From contig NC_062235.1 in assembly GCF_905475465.1 (NCBI RefSeq), positions 9,248,001 to 9,312,000 on the forward strand: DNA of 64,000 nucleotides, given 5' to 3'. The stretch's first letter is position 1; each line of letters starts with the position of its first letter. Under the pieces are notes generated by a model. That model ran no database searches. It saw only the letters and a program-made list of their open reading frames with translations, and had not been told where the DNA came from. This document shows, in pieces, positions 48,708 through 59,688 of this stretch. The DNA comes from Pieris napi (taxonomy: Eukaryota > Arthropoda > Insecta > Lepidoptera > Pieridae). A program made the position numbers and the translations under genes.

Positions 48708-51700
48708 ATGGCTACAAATGGATTATTAACGTCCACTCAAGGAAACGTGGCGAGCGATGATGAAGCTGTCCGTAATCTTCAGGAATATCTACGAATAAAA
48801 AGCGTTCATCCGAATGTAAATTATGGTAAGAAATTTATGTCTTTAATCAAAACCAATGGATTCTCTTAACTGACTATTAGTTTAGCGACCAACAAAAACA
48901 CATATGCTATTTTTATTTTGTATTTGTATACCAAACACATACGGAATTTATAGTTGAAGTTTTATAATTATTATTTGAATTCGCCTGTATGTGTAAAAAC
49001 AGTAGAGTTTGGAAGTACACGAATAAATAGGTGCATTAAATGACTAAATCTCTTACGATAATTAAATGTTAAACTTAAGGAAATATTATAAGGATGTATT
49101 ATTATTACATAGCTGTGTTGTAAATTTTATTTATGTTCACCCGTCTTTCCATAAACGTGTTAAAGTACGCACAGTCGCACAAGCATACATTTGTATATGT
49201 CACCGTAAAATTGTAAAAACCGTTAGATTGTAATCTATCTCGCGAGATTGTAAACTGTCGAAAGATTGTGAACCTCAACGAACTTACAAATTAACGTACC
49301 TATTATTATTCGGTAGTTATATGAAATTGTTGGGAAGTAAAATTAATCTGTAATAGACCAAAGAAGTTTGAATGATAACTAAGTTAGTGTAGTACAATCT
49401 ACCGAATAATAATACGTTAAATTGTAAGCAGTACGCTGAGGTTCACAATCTTTCGACAGTTTATAATTTCGCGAGATAGATTACAATCTAACGGTGTTTA
49501 CAATTTTACGTCAACATATATATTATTCAATAAGTAATGTTTTCAGAGGAATGTCTGGTATATCTTAGAGGTCAAGCCGCACAGCTGGGTTTTCCGGTCC
49601 AAGTTTTTGAGGTGGTCCCCCATAAACCTATACTGGTAATGACCTGGGAAGGCCAGGAACCAGCCCTTCCAAGCATTCTCCTCAACTCCCATATGGATGT
49701 TGTACCTGTGTTTGAAGTAAGGACTTATGCATCAAGAACGACTTGTCATTTCGGTTTATTTTATATTTGAAATTGTAGTAGGGTAGTTCAATAATTCTTT
49801 ATAAATACAGTTATACTCCGGATAATTTAAATGTATAAATAAAAATTATAAATGTTTTTGCTTTGCAACTATTTCAGAAAAGTTGGATATATCCACCATT
49901 CGAAGGTCGCATAGTTGACGGAGTGATTTACGGTCGAGGTGTGCAGGACATGAAGTCTGTTGCTGTACAGTACTTGGAGTCAATAAAACGACTCAAAAAC
50001 AAAGGAATTACTTTTAAGCGCACAATACACTTGAGTTTTGTTCCAGGTATATGAAAATGCCTAAAAGTATATTATCTATCATAATATGTTTAGCCTGAAA
50101 CGTTTTTGAAACCTTTTCTTGTTCCATATTTAAGACAAGATTGTGTTTTAATACGCTAATGTTTATAGGCTACCTACTTTATCTGATCTAAAAATCTTTT
50201 AAATTAGAATTCAACAAATTTAATAATACAAAACATATGAACGGCGCCAAAACGCAAAACAAACGCAATCGACAATCATTTCTACTGGCTCGAATAATTG
50301 ATGTAAACACTCCTTGCGCTTCTTGATCTAGGAAAGATTTAGGAATTGATCTTAATGATATTTTTTACGACTACTTTACTCAGTTTTATTCCAATTTTTA
50401 GACGAAGAAGTCGGGGGAGTAGAGGGTATGGCGCAATTTGTCAAGACCGAACATTATAAAAAGTTAAACATCGGGTTTGCACTAGACGAGGGTCTTGCTA
50501 GCCCCACAGATCATTACGTTGTATACAATGGAGAAAGAAGCATTTGGCGTAAGTTATCATTATATAAAAATAATTTCAAATACTGCTTCTCATAGATTTA
50601 TAATTCTAAAAAATATAATTATATCTCTTTCTGTATGTAGAGATTAAATTACTGCAAAAGAAAATACGAATAAAATTACTTCCTGTCCACAGATGTAAGA
50701 ATAATTTGTCCCGGAATGTCCGGTCACGGCTCTCTACTGTTGCCGGACAATTGTGGTGAAAAGGTAAATGGAGTCTTAGTTAACTAACGCCACTAATGCT
50801 CTCATTGAAATAGTTTTGTATTTAATAATGTAACGTGTTGACTACTTACATTATGAAACTAAGATTTTTTTTAACATATACAAGCTGACACACGAATAAG
50901 GTTTCAACAAGATCGCCTTGTCCACTTCTATTTACTGCTCCGCCTGCATAGAGTAACAGGAATTCCAATGAATTACTGACGACTCTGTGCAGACGGATTA
51001 GCGGAGTTTAACCATAATTTACATAATCTAAACCAGTAAAAAAGCCATTACATAACGGATATGAGACACTTGTATAACCTTTTTCAACCTTTCTAAACAA
51101 AGATCTCTTTTTTTATCATACAGATGCGATTCATCATAGACAAGTTCATGGACCTTCGTCAAGAGTCTAAAAAGAAATTGGAAGAAAACCCTCAATTAAC
51201 GATCGGGGACATAACGTCCATCAATCTAACTATGCTTAAGGTAATCTAACTTTACAGACTGTTTTTACTACTTAACATGCAACCTACTGAAGCTCTACTG
51301 TACGAATCCAGTGGAATTTGAGATAAGTGCTAGTACTTAAATTAAGAACTCTATTTTTTTATATGCTTTATTTGTTGACTTCACATTTCTTATCATCAAC
51401 TTTTATCGAAAAGAGACCGTATATTTGTGTTTGGTACTCGTTTAATATATCTCAAGTAAACAATACTTAATTGAAAGTAGAACTATTTAATCGTGACATT
51501 TTTTAAAAATTAAAAATATTGCAACGACGTTAAGTTTTAGCCGACATGAAAACTCTTTTGCCTTTCCCATTAGGGATAAATTAATATCATCATCATCTTC
51601 ATCGACATGAAAACTGACTGATCTTGGTGGAGGTGTCAAATGATTCAGATCTGTCACTAAATTGAATGGATTTTGTTATCCAGTAGCTTTCAGGATATTA

Positions 51701-54078
51701 ACTAACATGTGTCATGAAATATCTGAAAATGTAGTCCCCTCTGCGTCGTAAGAATTCGCTCATAAATCTATGATTTATTTATTTTCGTACTATGGAATTT
51801 ATTTAATTTAAGCGCATTTTTAGGGTGGCATTCAAGAAAACGTAATTCCTGAGAAACTAACCGTCAGTTTCGATTTGCGTTTAGCCTTGTCCGTTGATTT
51901 CGTCGAGTTTGAAAATATGGTAAGATTGCAATAGTAATAAACCTTATTAACTAATCAATTATACTATAATTTATTAAATAAAATAAACTTATTAATATAA
52001 ATTTTTTTTATTGCTTATTAAATCTTGCCTCTCAAACGATTTTTAATGATAAATTATTGTAAAATCCAATCAAGCATTATTTATTTATTGTAATAATTGC
52101 ATATAATAATAAAACAAGCCTAATCATTTTAAACGCCAATACTAATTATATTCTGTGATACATATAGATTAAGGATTGGTGTACGAAAGCTGGAGCAAAC
52201 GTAACCTACGAGTTCGTTCAAAAGGATGATTATGTCTCACCAACTCCTACTGATTCTTCCAATGGCTACTGGATGGCATTTAAGACCACAATTGAACAAC
52301 TGTAAGTTTATTTCTACATTATCCTTAGTGTTTATATGTAATAGCATTTCTTACTATTGATAAATACTTTTATATTATAATATGAAACCATTATTAACGG
52401 CCAGCTCTTGAGGTATCTAATGGGCCACCAGCTGATTAGCGATTCTCAGTACGGCTTTCATCGTGGTCCTTGTATACCTTACATATAGGTGGGCAGAGGC
52501 AATTGAGTCCAAAGGGGAGGCGCTGGCGTTAAGTTTGGACATAGCGAAAGCCTTCGATCGGGTATGGCAAAGAGCACTGCTCTCGAAGCTTCCAGCCTAT
52601 GGGCTCCCGGAGAAATTATGCAACTGGATCTCCAGCTTTCTCGCTGATCTGAGCATCGAGGTCGTCATCGACGGATCATGCTCCGACCTTAAACCCGTCA
52701 ATGCTGATGTCCCACAAGGCTGTATCCTATCCCCGACCCTGTTTTTTCTGCATATCAATGATTTGTTGCAACTTAGCAACATTCATTGCTATGCGGACGA
52801 CAGCACTGGGGATAATTTTAACACTGAACAAACTTGTGTCTGAAGTCGAAACTCTTCGACGTGGAGTCTCGGACTGGGGTAGACTAAATCTAGTCCAATT
52901 TAACCCCAAGAAGACATAAGTCTGCGCGTTTTCCGCTAAAAAACACTCCCATTGTCGCTACTCCCCTCTTTGAAGGCACTCTTCTTAAAGCCTCAGCTGA
53001 CATCGGAATACTGGGCGTTGACATATCGAATGACGTACAGTTTCGCGGTCATTTGGAAGGGAAGGCTAAATTAGCCTTCAAAAAGCTTGGTGTGCTCAGC
53101 AAGGCGAGACGATACTTCACTTCGGGCCACCGCTTGCAAGTCTATAAAGCGCAAATTCGGCCCCACATGGAATACTGTTCTCACCTCTGGGCGGGAGTTC
53201 CACAGTACCAGCTCCTTCCACTTGACCATATTCAACGAAGAGCGATTCGGATCGTCGACGACCAATCACTTTCCGTGCGGCTTTATCCCTTGGCGTTGCG
53301 TAGAGACGTGGGGTCTCTCTTCTACCGCATTTACCATGGAGAGCATTCAGAGGAGTTGTTCGGTCTAATACCTGCAGCTGAGTTTCATTATCGGACGTCA
53401 AGGCAAACTACAAAATACCATCTGTATCACCTCGACGTCCGTCGTTCAGCAAATGAGCGTTTTCTAAGGTAGTTTTTGCCGCGCTCAACCTCTATGTGGA
53501 ACCAGCTGCCCACTGAACAATTTCCGCACCAATTCGACTTAGGGTCCTTCAAGAAATGAGCGTACCAATTCTTGAAAGGCCGGCAACGGACTTGCGAGCC
53601 TTCTGGCAATGTGAGTGTCCATGGGCGGCGGGTACCACTTAACATCAGGTGAGCCTCCTGCCCGTTTGCCTCATATTGCATTAAAAAAATACTATTTATT
53701 AAAGGGCGAAATATATTTGAGAAATTCATCATATAGTAAATAGCCTGCCTTTGTATTTAAATGTATAAAGGAGAAATTTCTAAAGTAAGTAAAGTGATTT
53801 ATTTAAAATAGAATGTAGTGCATAGGAGAGTTATAATCAGTAACTACTACTTAAATATTGAATGGTGTTTCAGAGATATTCCATTGGACCTTCGCACATT
53901 TCCTGGTGGCACTGACTCTCGTTTTATTCGTAAAACAGGCGTCCCCGCCTTAGGATTTTCGCCGATGCGACGTACACCACCAGGTCTTCATGAACATAAT
54001 GAAAGTCTACAAATATCTGTGTTCTTAGAAGGCATCAAAACATATGAAGCTGTTATTCCTGCTATTGCTAATGTGTAA
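48708..54078 (+). CDS. Aminoacylase-1 (M20 metallopeptidase family), complete, nine exons
   Basis: Exons: 48708-48825, 49547-49716, 49878-50046, 50402-50548, 50693-50763, 51124-51240, 51824-51919, 52168-52301, 53874-54078. All junctions are GT-AG and in phase, giving 408 residues, the length of mammalian aminoacylase-1. The enzyme is cytosolic and hydrolyses N-acyl amino acids (mainly N-acetyl) to free amino acids during protein-breakdown salvage. Visible signatures are SHMDVVP (metal His88), GRGVQDMKS (bridging Asp120), DEEVGG (general base Glu154 and metal Glu155), ALDEGLA (Glu182), MSGHGS in the dimerisation domain and GLHEHNES (metal His380). No signal peptide or membrane segment is present. 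A poly(A) signal AATAAA lies at 54,320-54,325. Intron 8 holds a truncated LINE. All catalytic residues are intact, so the gene should be active. Confidence 0.97.
49194..49520. mobile_element. Long-TIR MITE (family 2) in aminoacylase intron 1
   Basis: The left terminus TATATGTCACCGTAAAATTG and the inverse right terminus CAATTTTACGTCAACATATA define a 327-bp element. Its arms share GTTAGATTGTAATCTATC, CGCGAGATTGTAAACTGTCG and AAGATTGTGAACCTCAACG. The internal part, with the GTAGTACAATC block, is also found at 11,400 and 56,110. It is non-coding. Confidence 0.9.
52402..53690 (+). mobile_element. 5'-truncated LINE (Jockey/CR1-like) in aminoacylase intron 8
   Basis: The insert begins inside the reverse transcriptase. 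An early QYGF-containing block is followed by LALSLDIAKAFDRVWQRALL, the PQGCILSPTLF loop and the catalytic CYADDSTGD motif. After a frameshift near 52,820 come GRLNLVQFNPKKT and, in a third frame (53,053-53,472), the C-terminal region with AQIRPHMEYCSHLWAGVPQ and HIQRRAIRIV. The 3' UTR ends GTGAGCCTCCTGCCCGTTTG and a short A-run. At least two frameshifts make it a dead copy. It shares orientation with the host gene. No endonuclease or ORF1 is present. Confidence 0.93.
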
Positions 54079-54325
54079 TTAAGTTATTCGATTTACTGGC
54101 AACGTGAGAGACAAAAATACTTTGCTATAGACGTGACCAACTACCAACCATGGAATTTGAATGAAAACTGTCACTAAGCGTGGGCTAACTTTCCGTTGTA
54201 ATTTTATATTTCGATAGCGTAGACGAAAAAAAAACAAAAAAAAAAACGTTATTTTTTTCTTAAGAGGCAACGTAGCCCGAAATATTGTAGGATTATATGT
54301 AAATTAAATTGTAACTTTCAATAAA

Positions 54326-54714
54326 GGTAATCAACAATATCTCTTTGTTTTCACTCTACAAAATATGAAATTATTTAGAATACAAATGTAATTGTAATAC
54401 ATAAAGTCTTAAAGGAACACACACACTTACGACATTGATAAAACAAAAGCATCACGAGGAGTTATTATAATAAGAACTGATTAACTCCACTTGACTTTCT
54501 AAAGTCGCCAATTGGATAACCATAAAAGATATTTTTTTCAATAAATTTTTGATGTTGTATTTTTTACTTATTTAAAAACAAAGCCTAAACATATGATAAC
54601 TCAAAAATTGTTATTTTTTGCATAATGCATATGGGCGTTAAATATCACTAGTCATCCCTATCACCTTCTAACGGGAATACGTCAAATTACCTGGGTTATT
54701 ATTATTGGTTCATG
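54326..54714. other. Intergenic stretch
   Basis: Downstream of the aminoacylase poly(A) signal. Nothing recognisable. Confidence 0.5.
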
Positions 54715-55113
54715 CTGCTGATGTCGAAACTATTTTCATCCTGCAGAAAAGGGCTATTCGTGCAATCAATAATTTAAAATGTATATACTTACCTTTCCCT
54801 CGCAATATATTTATGAAAATATTATCTTAGTATACAAGAATAATGTAAGTATAATAAGTTTACTAGAATAGAGCATACGCACAATGTTAATACTCGGAAC
54901 AAACGCAGGCTGCAATTTCCCCGTAGTAGACTATCCAAAGTTAGTAATTCTTTTTTAGGAAAAGGGATACTCTTCTTTAATAAAATCCTAAAGGCTCTTT
55001 TATCTCTGACTTTTAATAAATTTAAGATTGTATTGAAGAAAAGCTGTGTAAAAAGGCTTAGGCACTATAAAGAAATTAACGATTATCTAGTTGATAAAAG
55101 GGCCTGGGACTAG
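54715..55113 (+). mobile_element. LINE reverse-transcriptase C-terminal remnant (second family)
   Basis: Discontinuous frames give ADVETIFILQKRAIRAINNL, then HTHNVNTRNKRRLQFPRSRL, KVSNSFLGKGILFFNKI and DYLVDKRAWD, ending at the stop at 55,111-55,113. The I-x-x-LQKRAIRAI and H-x-HN-TRN motifs mark the C-terminal domain of insect Jockey/CR1-type LINEs. It differs from the LINE at 52,402. Confidence 0.85.
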
Positions 55114-55585
55114 TGCTAGACAGGCTACTTCTAAGTAATTTGCGATATTTGTTTTAAAATAAGTTTGTTTGATGATTTGCTATTTTAAAAGAGTACTGAG
55201 AGTTTTTACGCCAGCTTTTTCTCTCGGCCTACACCCTCTGTCTTCTTTGCCGATGAGTAGGGAATAGAGATGCCATGTTCCGTATTCCGATTGCCGTATT
55301 CCATTATAAAATTTTTTTTTTAACAATAACAATTCATCGTAGATAGAGTATAGAACTAGATGAGCTTCTAAAAAACAATAAGAACTAAAGAGAGAAGGGA
55401 TTAACGTGAAATAATAAAGTGCGAGCGAAACAGAGTATCAGTCTTTCTGTCTCTGTTTTATTTGTTTACCACCAAGGGCTTGGTGGTAAACAAGTTTTCA
55501 CCGTTTACTGATAAATCGGTGAAACCCAAGTCAAACCCATTTTTTAAGACTTTTCCTTATGAGAGGTGTATTTAAAGTGTCAGTC
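55114..55585. other. Intergenic stretch
   Basis: No gene. It contains a short inverted motif around CACCAAGGGCTTGGTGG (55,471-55,487). It may hold the promoter of the THAP exon that follows. Confidence 0.4.
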
Positions 55586-55677
55586 ATGGTGGATTGTTGC
55601 ATAATTGGCTGTAAAAGCTATAGTGAACGTTTTCGGTTGAACGGAACGGTTTCTTTAACCAACATAACCTTTCATCG
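55586..55677 (+). CDS. Orphan first exon of a THAP-type zinc-finger protein
   Basis: An ATG at 55,586 opens 30 codons plus two bases and ends at a strong donor TCG|GTAAGT (55,677/55,678). The peptide starts MVDCCIIGCKSYSERF and ends in TFHR. An N-terminal Cys, a second Cys after four or five residues in a GC-K/R-S context, and a following F-H segment match the start of the C2CH THAP DNA-binding domain. The rest of the domain (the AVPTF-type end and the C-x2-H pair) would be in later exons. None is visible before the F-box gene 780 bases on. It may be a broken gene, a transposase-derived remnant, or a gene whose later exons lie beyond. Confidence 0.55.
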
Positions 55678-56040
55678 GTAAGTAGCTTATTTTGTCACGA
55701 CTCAGTAACTTTGTTCAAAAATTATTCATGCGACTGTGTATTTTGGTCAATAATAAGCAATCTTCAATCAGTTAAAACTGTAAATATGACATATGTCGAT
55801 CATTCACTATCTCAAACGCTGTACGCTGATGCCTGGTCTATACCATAGTCCGTCTACGCAATAGATACAGTAGTAAATGAATTCTAAACATATGACAATT
55901 GAATGGGTCACATGTACGACTACCGACGTCACTACGATATAAATTCGAGATTTTTCTAACAAAAAATAAATAAATACGTGTATGTCAATATCACTATTTA
56001 TGTAATCTGTGGTAATAATCATCAAGCAGTAATCAAAATG
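55678..56040. other. Intergenic stretch
   Basis: Intron of the putative THAP gene or plain intergenic sequence. Nothing else is recognised. Confidence 0.4.
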
Positions 56041-56316
56041 TATATGTTAACGTAAAATTGTAAAAACCGTTAGATTGTAATCTATCGGTTATCGGTTATC
56101 AGTATTCGGTAGATTGTACTACACTAACTTAGTTATCATTCAAACTTCTTTGGTCAATTACAGATTAATTTTACTTCCCAACAATTTCATATAACTACCG
56201 AATAATAATACTTTAATTTGTAAGCAGTTCGTTGAGGTTCACAATCTTTCGACAGTTTACAATCTCGCGAGATAGATTACAATGTAACGGTTTTTACAAT
56301 TTTACGGTGACATATG
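56041..56316. mobile_element. Long-TIR MITE (family 2) upstream of the F-box gene
   Basis: It runs from TATATGTTAACGTAAAATTG to the inverse end TTTTACGGTGACATA. The right arm is complete, with TCGACAGTTTACAATCTCGC and ATTACAATGTAACGG. The left arm is shortened after AATCTATC and followed by a triplicated GGTTATC-like stretch. Its right edge is about 140 bases before the F-box gene start codon, so it lies in or near that promoter. Confidence 0.9.
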
Positions 56317-56454
56317 TTCTGCTAAAAAGTGTAAAATTATTAATTATCTGTTGTCACATTTATTTACACGTGGACTATCTGTAAAGCATAGAGTACATTC
56401 TGTACCCTGTGTGAAGTGCGCAAAGCTGGACGCAGGACGACTACGACCTGAAAA

Positions 56455-58176
56455 ATGTGTAACTTACTTACATTGCCAGAAGAAATTCTTATACTTATTA
56501 TTAAACAATTGGATCTAGCTTCAGTGAATAATTTATATAATACCTGTAGAAGAACGCGAGATGTGATTTGTCTTTTTAAAGTAATCAAGAAATGTAATAT
56601 GTCTTGTAACAGAATGGCTTCAGCACATATACTCCAGTTACCATTTTTCAAAGACATTGCCCCTTATATAGAAAATCTGAACTTGGCTTGTGTAAACAAT
56701 TTAAATAAAACACTTTTACTATCTGCAGTAAGAAGATTAAAGTGCTTAACAACAATTAATGTGTCCTACACTAACATAAGTATTATTGACTTTTTACAAA
56801 TTTATAAGAACTGTTCTACTATAACAGATGTTACTCTTGATTCTATTTTTGATAAAAAAAATTTAAAAACTTTGCAAGACGTACCACGGAATATTTTACT
56901 GATGTGTCAGGATGTGTTTGAGAAATTTAAAAGCATACACTTTATAGGATCACTGCTAAATTTGGTTTATAATACTTATACTATGTTTATGTTACAAAAA
57001 ACTAAAAATATTAAATTAAAGTTTAGTATTTCTCCTCTACATAATGTGCTGTATACACGATTTGAATGTGACTTGGCGCCAATAAGTTTTGATGAAATTG
57101 TAATATCTTCAGTTAACACAGAACATGACATAGAATCTTTGAACAATCCACATTTTCCACACCATATAGATAAATATGAGTATTTTTTGCTAACAATGTC
57201 AAAATCATGTGTAACTCAAATTTATTGTACATCATTATTTAGAGACTTTATTAAAAACAATTATAATAAAGACCCAGGTTCTTTAACAAGTTTATGTGAG
57301 CATTATCCATCCTATAAAGCTGTATTTTTATTCTGGAATAAAGAAACAAATGTTTTTAATGAAGGTTTCTTTAGTCGCTTACAAAGACATCTTCAGCCTT
57401 ATTTTGTATACTGCATTGACATAACTAAGAACGAACTTGTCCCACATAATTATGACAGATTTTACATCAAGTATGAGGATCCTCTTTTGGAAAATCCAGC
57501 AAATAGTAATGAAAGAATTGAACCTTCTTGTAAGAAAATAAGATTAGGTCAACCAAGTATAATAATTGATTATGATGACATTTTTAAAGAAAAAGAAAGA
57601 ATCATGTTGTCAATTTACTTTAACTATTCTTCAAAACCAAATCCAATAGCCTTATCACCATCATCTAACTTTTTAACCAAATTAACATATTTAAGCTTAA
57701 CAGGTTCTATACCATATAGTAGTGAATTTTTCAATGTGTTATTTCGGTGCTGTTTACAATTGGACACATTAAACTATGAAGATAACTTTAGTGTGAATTA
57801 TATAAAATCTATTGCTCGATCTATCCCTTTGAGCAAGTCAATAAAAAATGTCAGATTATTAGGCAAGAGAATCGATCATAGAACTTTGATCATGTTTTTA
57901 AGTCAATGCAGTAGTTTAGAAAATGTCCATATAGTAGAGTTAAGCAAAGAGAATTTTGAAAATAATGACTATCAACTAATGTTTCAGAAGTGTAAAAATT
58001 TATATTGTTTATACTTATATGCCCGCGTAAGCGAAAACAATAGAAATAAACAGCTATTGACATTAAATAGGGCAAAGGTAAAATCTCAACAGCACCATAC
58101 ATCGGTTAAAGTAGTTAACGTTGACTTGCATGGTGCACTACATAGCAATCCATTTTCATATTTATTTAAAATATAA
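56455..58176 (+). CDS. Intronless F-box/LRR-like protein, 573 residues
   Basis: A single long open frame in AT-rich but clearly coding sequence. Residues about 5-45 (LPEEILILIIKQLDLASVNN, then CRRTRDVI) match an F-box: L-P-x-E-I/L start, hydrophobic helix, and a C/W-R region. The rest is leucine- and asparagine-rich, with irregular N-x-L repeats near residues 85-120 and 420-540 (LTYLSLTGSIPYS, CSSLENVHIVELS), consistent with degenerate leucine-rich repeats. By family, such proteins are substrate receptors of SCF ubiquitin ligases, binding Skp1 through the F-box. I cannot name the substrate or an orthologue. The start at 56,455 directly precedes the F-box. A poly(A) signal AATAAA is at 58,229-58,234. 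The lack of introns could mean retrocopy origin. The MITE just upstream may affect expression. Confidence 0.85.
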   Translation: MCNLLTLPEEILILIIKQLDLASVNNLYNTCRRTRDVICLFKVIKKCNMSCNRMASAHILQLPFFKDIAPYIENLNLACVNNLNKTLLLSAVRRLKCLTTINVSYTNISIIDFLQIYKNCSTITDVTLDSIFDKKNLKTLQDVPRNILLMCQDVFEKFKSIHFIGSLLNLVYNTYTMFMLQKTKNIKLKFSISPLHNVLYTRFECDLAPISFDEIVISSVNTEHDIESLNNPHFPHHIDKYEYFLLTMSKSCVTQIYCTSLFRDFIKNNYNKDPGSLTSLCEHYPSYKAVFLFWNKETNVFNEGFFSRLQRHLQPYFVYCIDITKNELVPHNYDRFYIKYEDPLLENPANSNERIEPSCKKIRLGQPSIIIDYDDIFKEKERIMLSIYFNYSSKPNPIALSPSSNFLTKLTYLSLTGSIPYSSEFFNVLFRCCLQLDTLNYEDNFSVNYIKSIARSIPLSKSIKNVRLLGKRIDHRTLIMFLSQCSSLENVHIVELSKENFENNDYQLMFQKCKNLYCLYLYARVSENNRNKQLLTLNRAKVKSQQHHTSVKVVNVDLHGALHSNPFSYLFKI

Positions 58177-58234
58177 ATACTGTTCATAAGAAGTAATTGT
58201 TTTTTATTATTATAACTATTCCAGTAACAATAAA

Positions 58235-58474
58235 GATTGGTTAAACAAACTTCAACCTCTCATCGTAAATATACTCGCTTCAAAATACTTGTAAAGGAAA
58301 GAAATTAGGTTGAGACTTAGCGAAAAGGCCCGCACGAACGTCTTTTTTTATGAATCTTAACATATTTGACAGCGCTCAAGACGAGATTGTGACTTCAGAT
58401 ACAAAATAAAATATGGAACTGTCTTGATATTATAAAATATAAATATTATTTTCAAATTCACTGCAGTCGTGCAC
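58235..58474. other. Intergenic stretch
   Basis: Downstream of the F-box gene poly(A) signal. No feature seen. Confidence 0.5.
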
Positions 58475-58880
58475 TGCGTGTTTTTTTTTTCGGGAGGGTT
58501 GACCTGGTGGGGAAGGGTTATGTGGGACTCGCTGTTGTGCATACCCACTAAAACGGCGCCACCAGCAATCTCCCGGGGCAGGACACGGTAACAGCGTAGC
58601 CTTGTCCGCATCCAGCCACGCGATCAAGCGTTAATATTACGGTCCTCTACGGCCACGAATGATGTGGAATGGACCTTGGCAGTTGGCACAGCAAGGGCCT
58701 TTCACATCGGCCAATTCATCCTGTTTTATAGAGCTGGGGTAGGCCGGGTACAATGTTTGCAGGGATGCGTCAGCACGCCACCCGATCCAAGAGCGCGCGG
58801 GTGCAACCCGCCGCGACCCGCGCCCGCCCCTACGAGATGAGCGCGGGCGCAGCGGGAAATGTGCTTTTTTTCTCATTTTT
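58475..58880 (-). mobile_element. GC-rich LINE remnant, probable ORF1 end plus 3' part
   Basis: On the minus strand an open frame from 58,876 contains CCANCQGPFHIIRG, which reads as a C-x2-C-x4-H-x4-C zinc knuckle whose last Cys has become Arg. Such knuckles occur in the gag-like ORF1 of insect LINEs. The next 150 bases carry GGGAGATTGCTGGTGGCGCC and an A-run in minus sense (T-run 58,482-58,490), like a LINE 3' end. The composition is strikingly GC-rich (58,760-58,860). It overlaps no conserved gene. I read it as a decayed element, with moderate doubt. Confidence 0.5.
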
Positions 58881-59142
58881 GCTTATGTACGATCGCTAGA
58901 CCAATACCGTACAGAAAATGTACGATTTTTCCGGTAAGTTTTATGTTCGGGTAATTTCCCAAAAACCTAACGTATGCCTATTTTGTATTTTACTTGAATG
59001 AAGACACTTTTTTTATATAAAGTCTGTATTGGTGTGCATTGTTACAAAACTGATTATTTTCCTCTTATAAAGACTTGAATTATATGTATGTTGTATATAT
59101 GGATTACTGAAAAACCTGTTTTTCTCATCAGTCTCGAGCTCT
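58881..59142. other. Intergenic stretch
   Basis: Nothing recognised. It contains a short inverted motif around CCGTACAGAAAATGTACGA. Confidence 0.4.
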
Positions 59143-59339
59143 AAGGCCGGGTTCCCACTATGCCGGACCGGCAGATATCCCGGTCCGGTAAAATTGCCGG
59201 AAGGCCTAGTGGCTGTACAAATTGTATGAAGCTATTCACATTATCCCGAATCCGGCTTTTTCGCCGAGCCCGGCATTTTTACCGAGCGTTTTGTCACTAC
59301 AAAATGCCGGTAAAATCACCGGACCGGAGTAATGTGAAC

Positions 59340-59586
59340 CTGCCCTGCGATTCTGTAACTCACTTTTCGAACTCACACAGCGGTTTTCGCATCGGCGGTC
59401 GCTCTCAAATCAGTCGTGAAGCAGTCATTTTATGATTTGGCATTCTGAAAAGGTGGGAGCTTGTAGTTTATTGTTTATTAGAATGCCAAATCATAAAATG
59501 ACTGCTTCACGACTGATTTGAGAGCGACGGCCGATCCGAAAACCGCTGTGTGAGTTCGAAAAGTGAGTTACAGAATCACAGGGCAG
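59340..59586. mobile_element. Complete fold-back MITE (family 1) nested in Harbinger element
   Basis: A 247-bp palindrome from CTGCCCTGCGATTCTGTAAC to GTTACAGAATCACAGGGCAG with the same arms and spacer as 26,930-27,175, differing at only a few positions. Because it interrupts the Harbinger derivative, it inserted later. Confidence 0.93.
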
Positions 59587-59688
59587 TTCCGGAACGTGTT
59601 CCCTGCCCCGCCCGTGCTCGGTTCTACCCGCACTTCATTCGGCTCGCATTTTCTGAGTACAGTAGACGTGTAGCATAATGAACGACAT

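Noticed and set aside
59160..59435. 91-codon open frame
   Set aside because: It runs from the Harbinger terminal repeat into the nested MITE, so it is an artefact of repeats.
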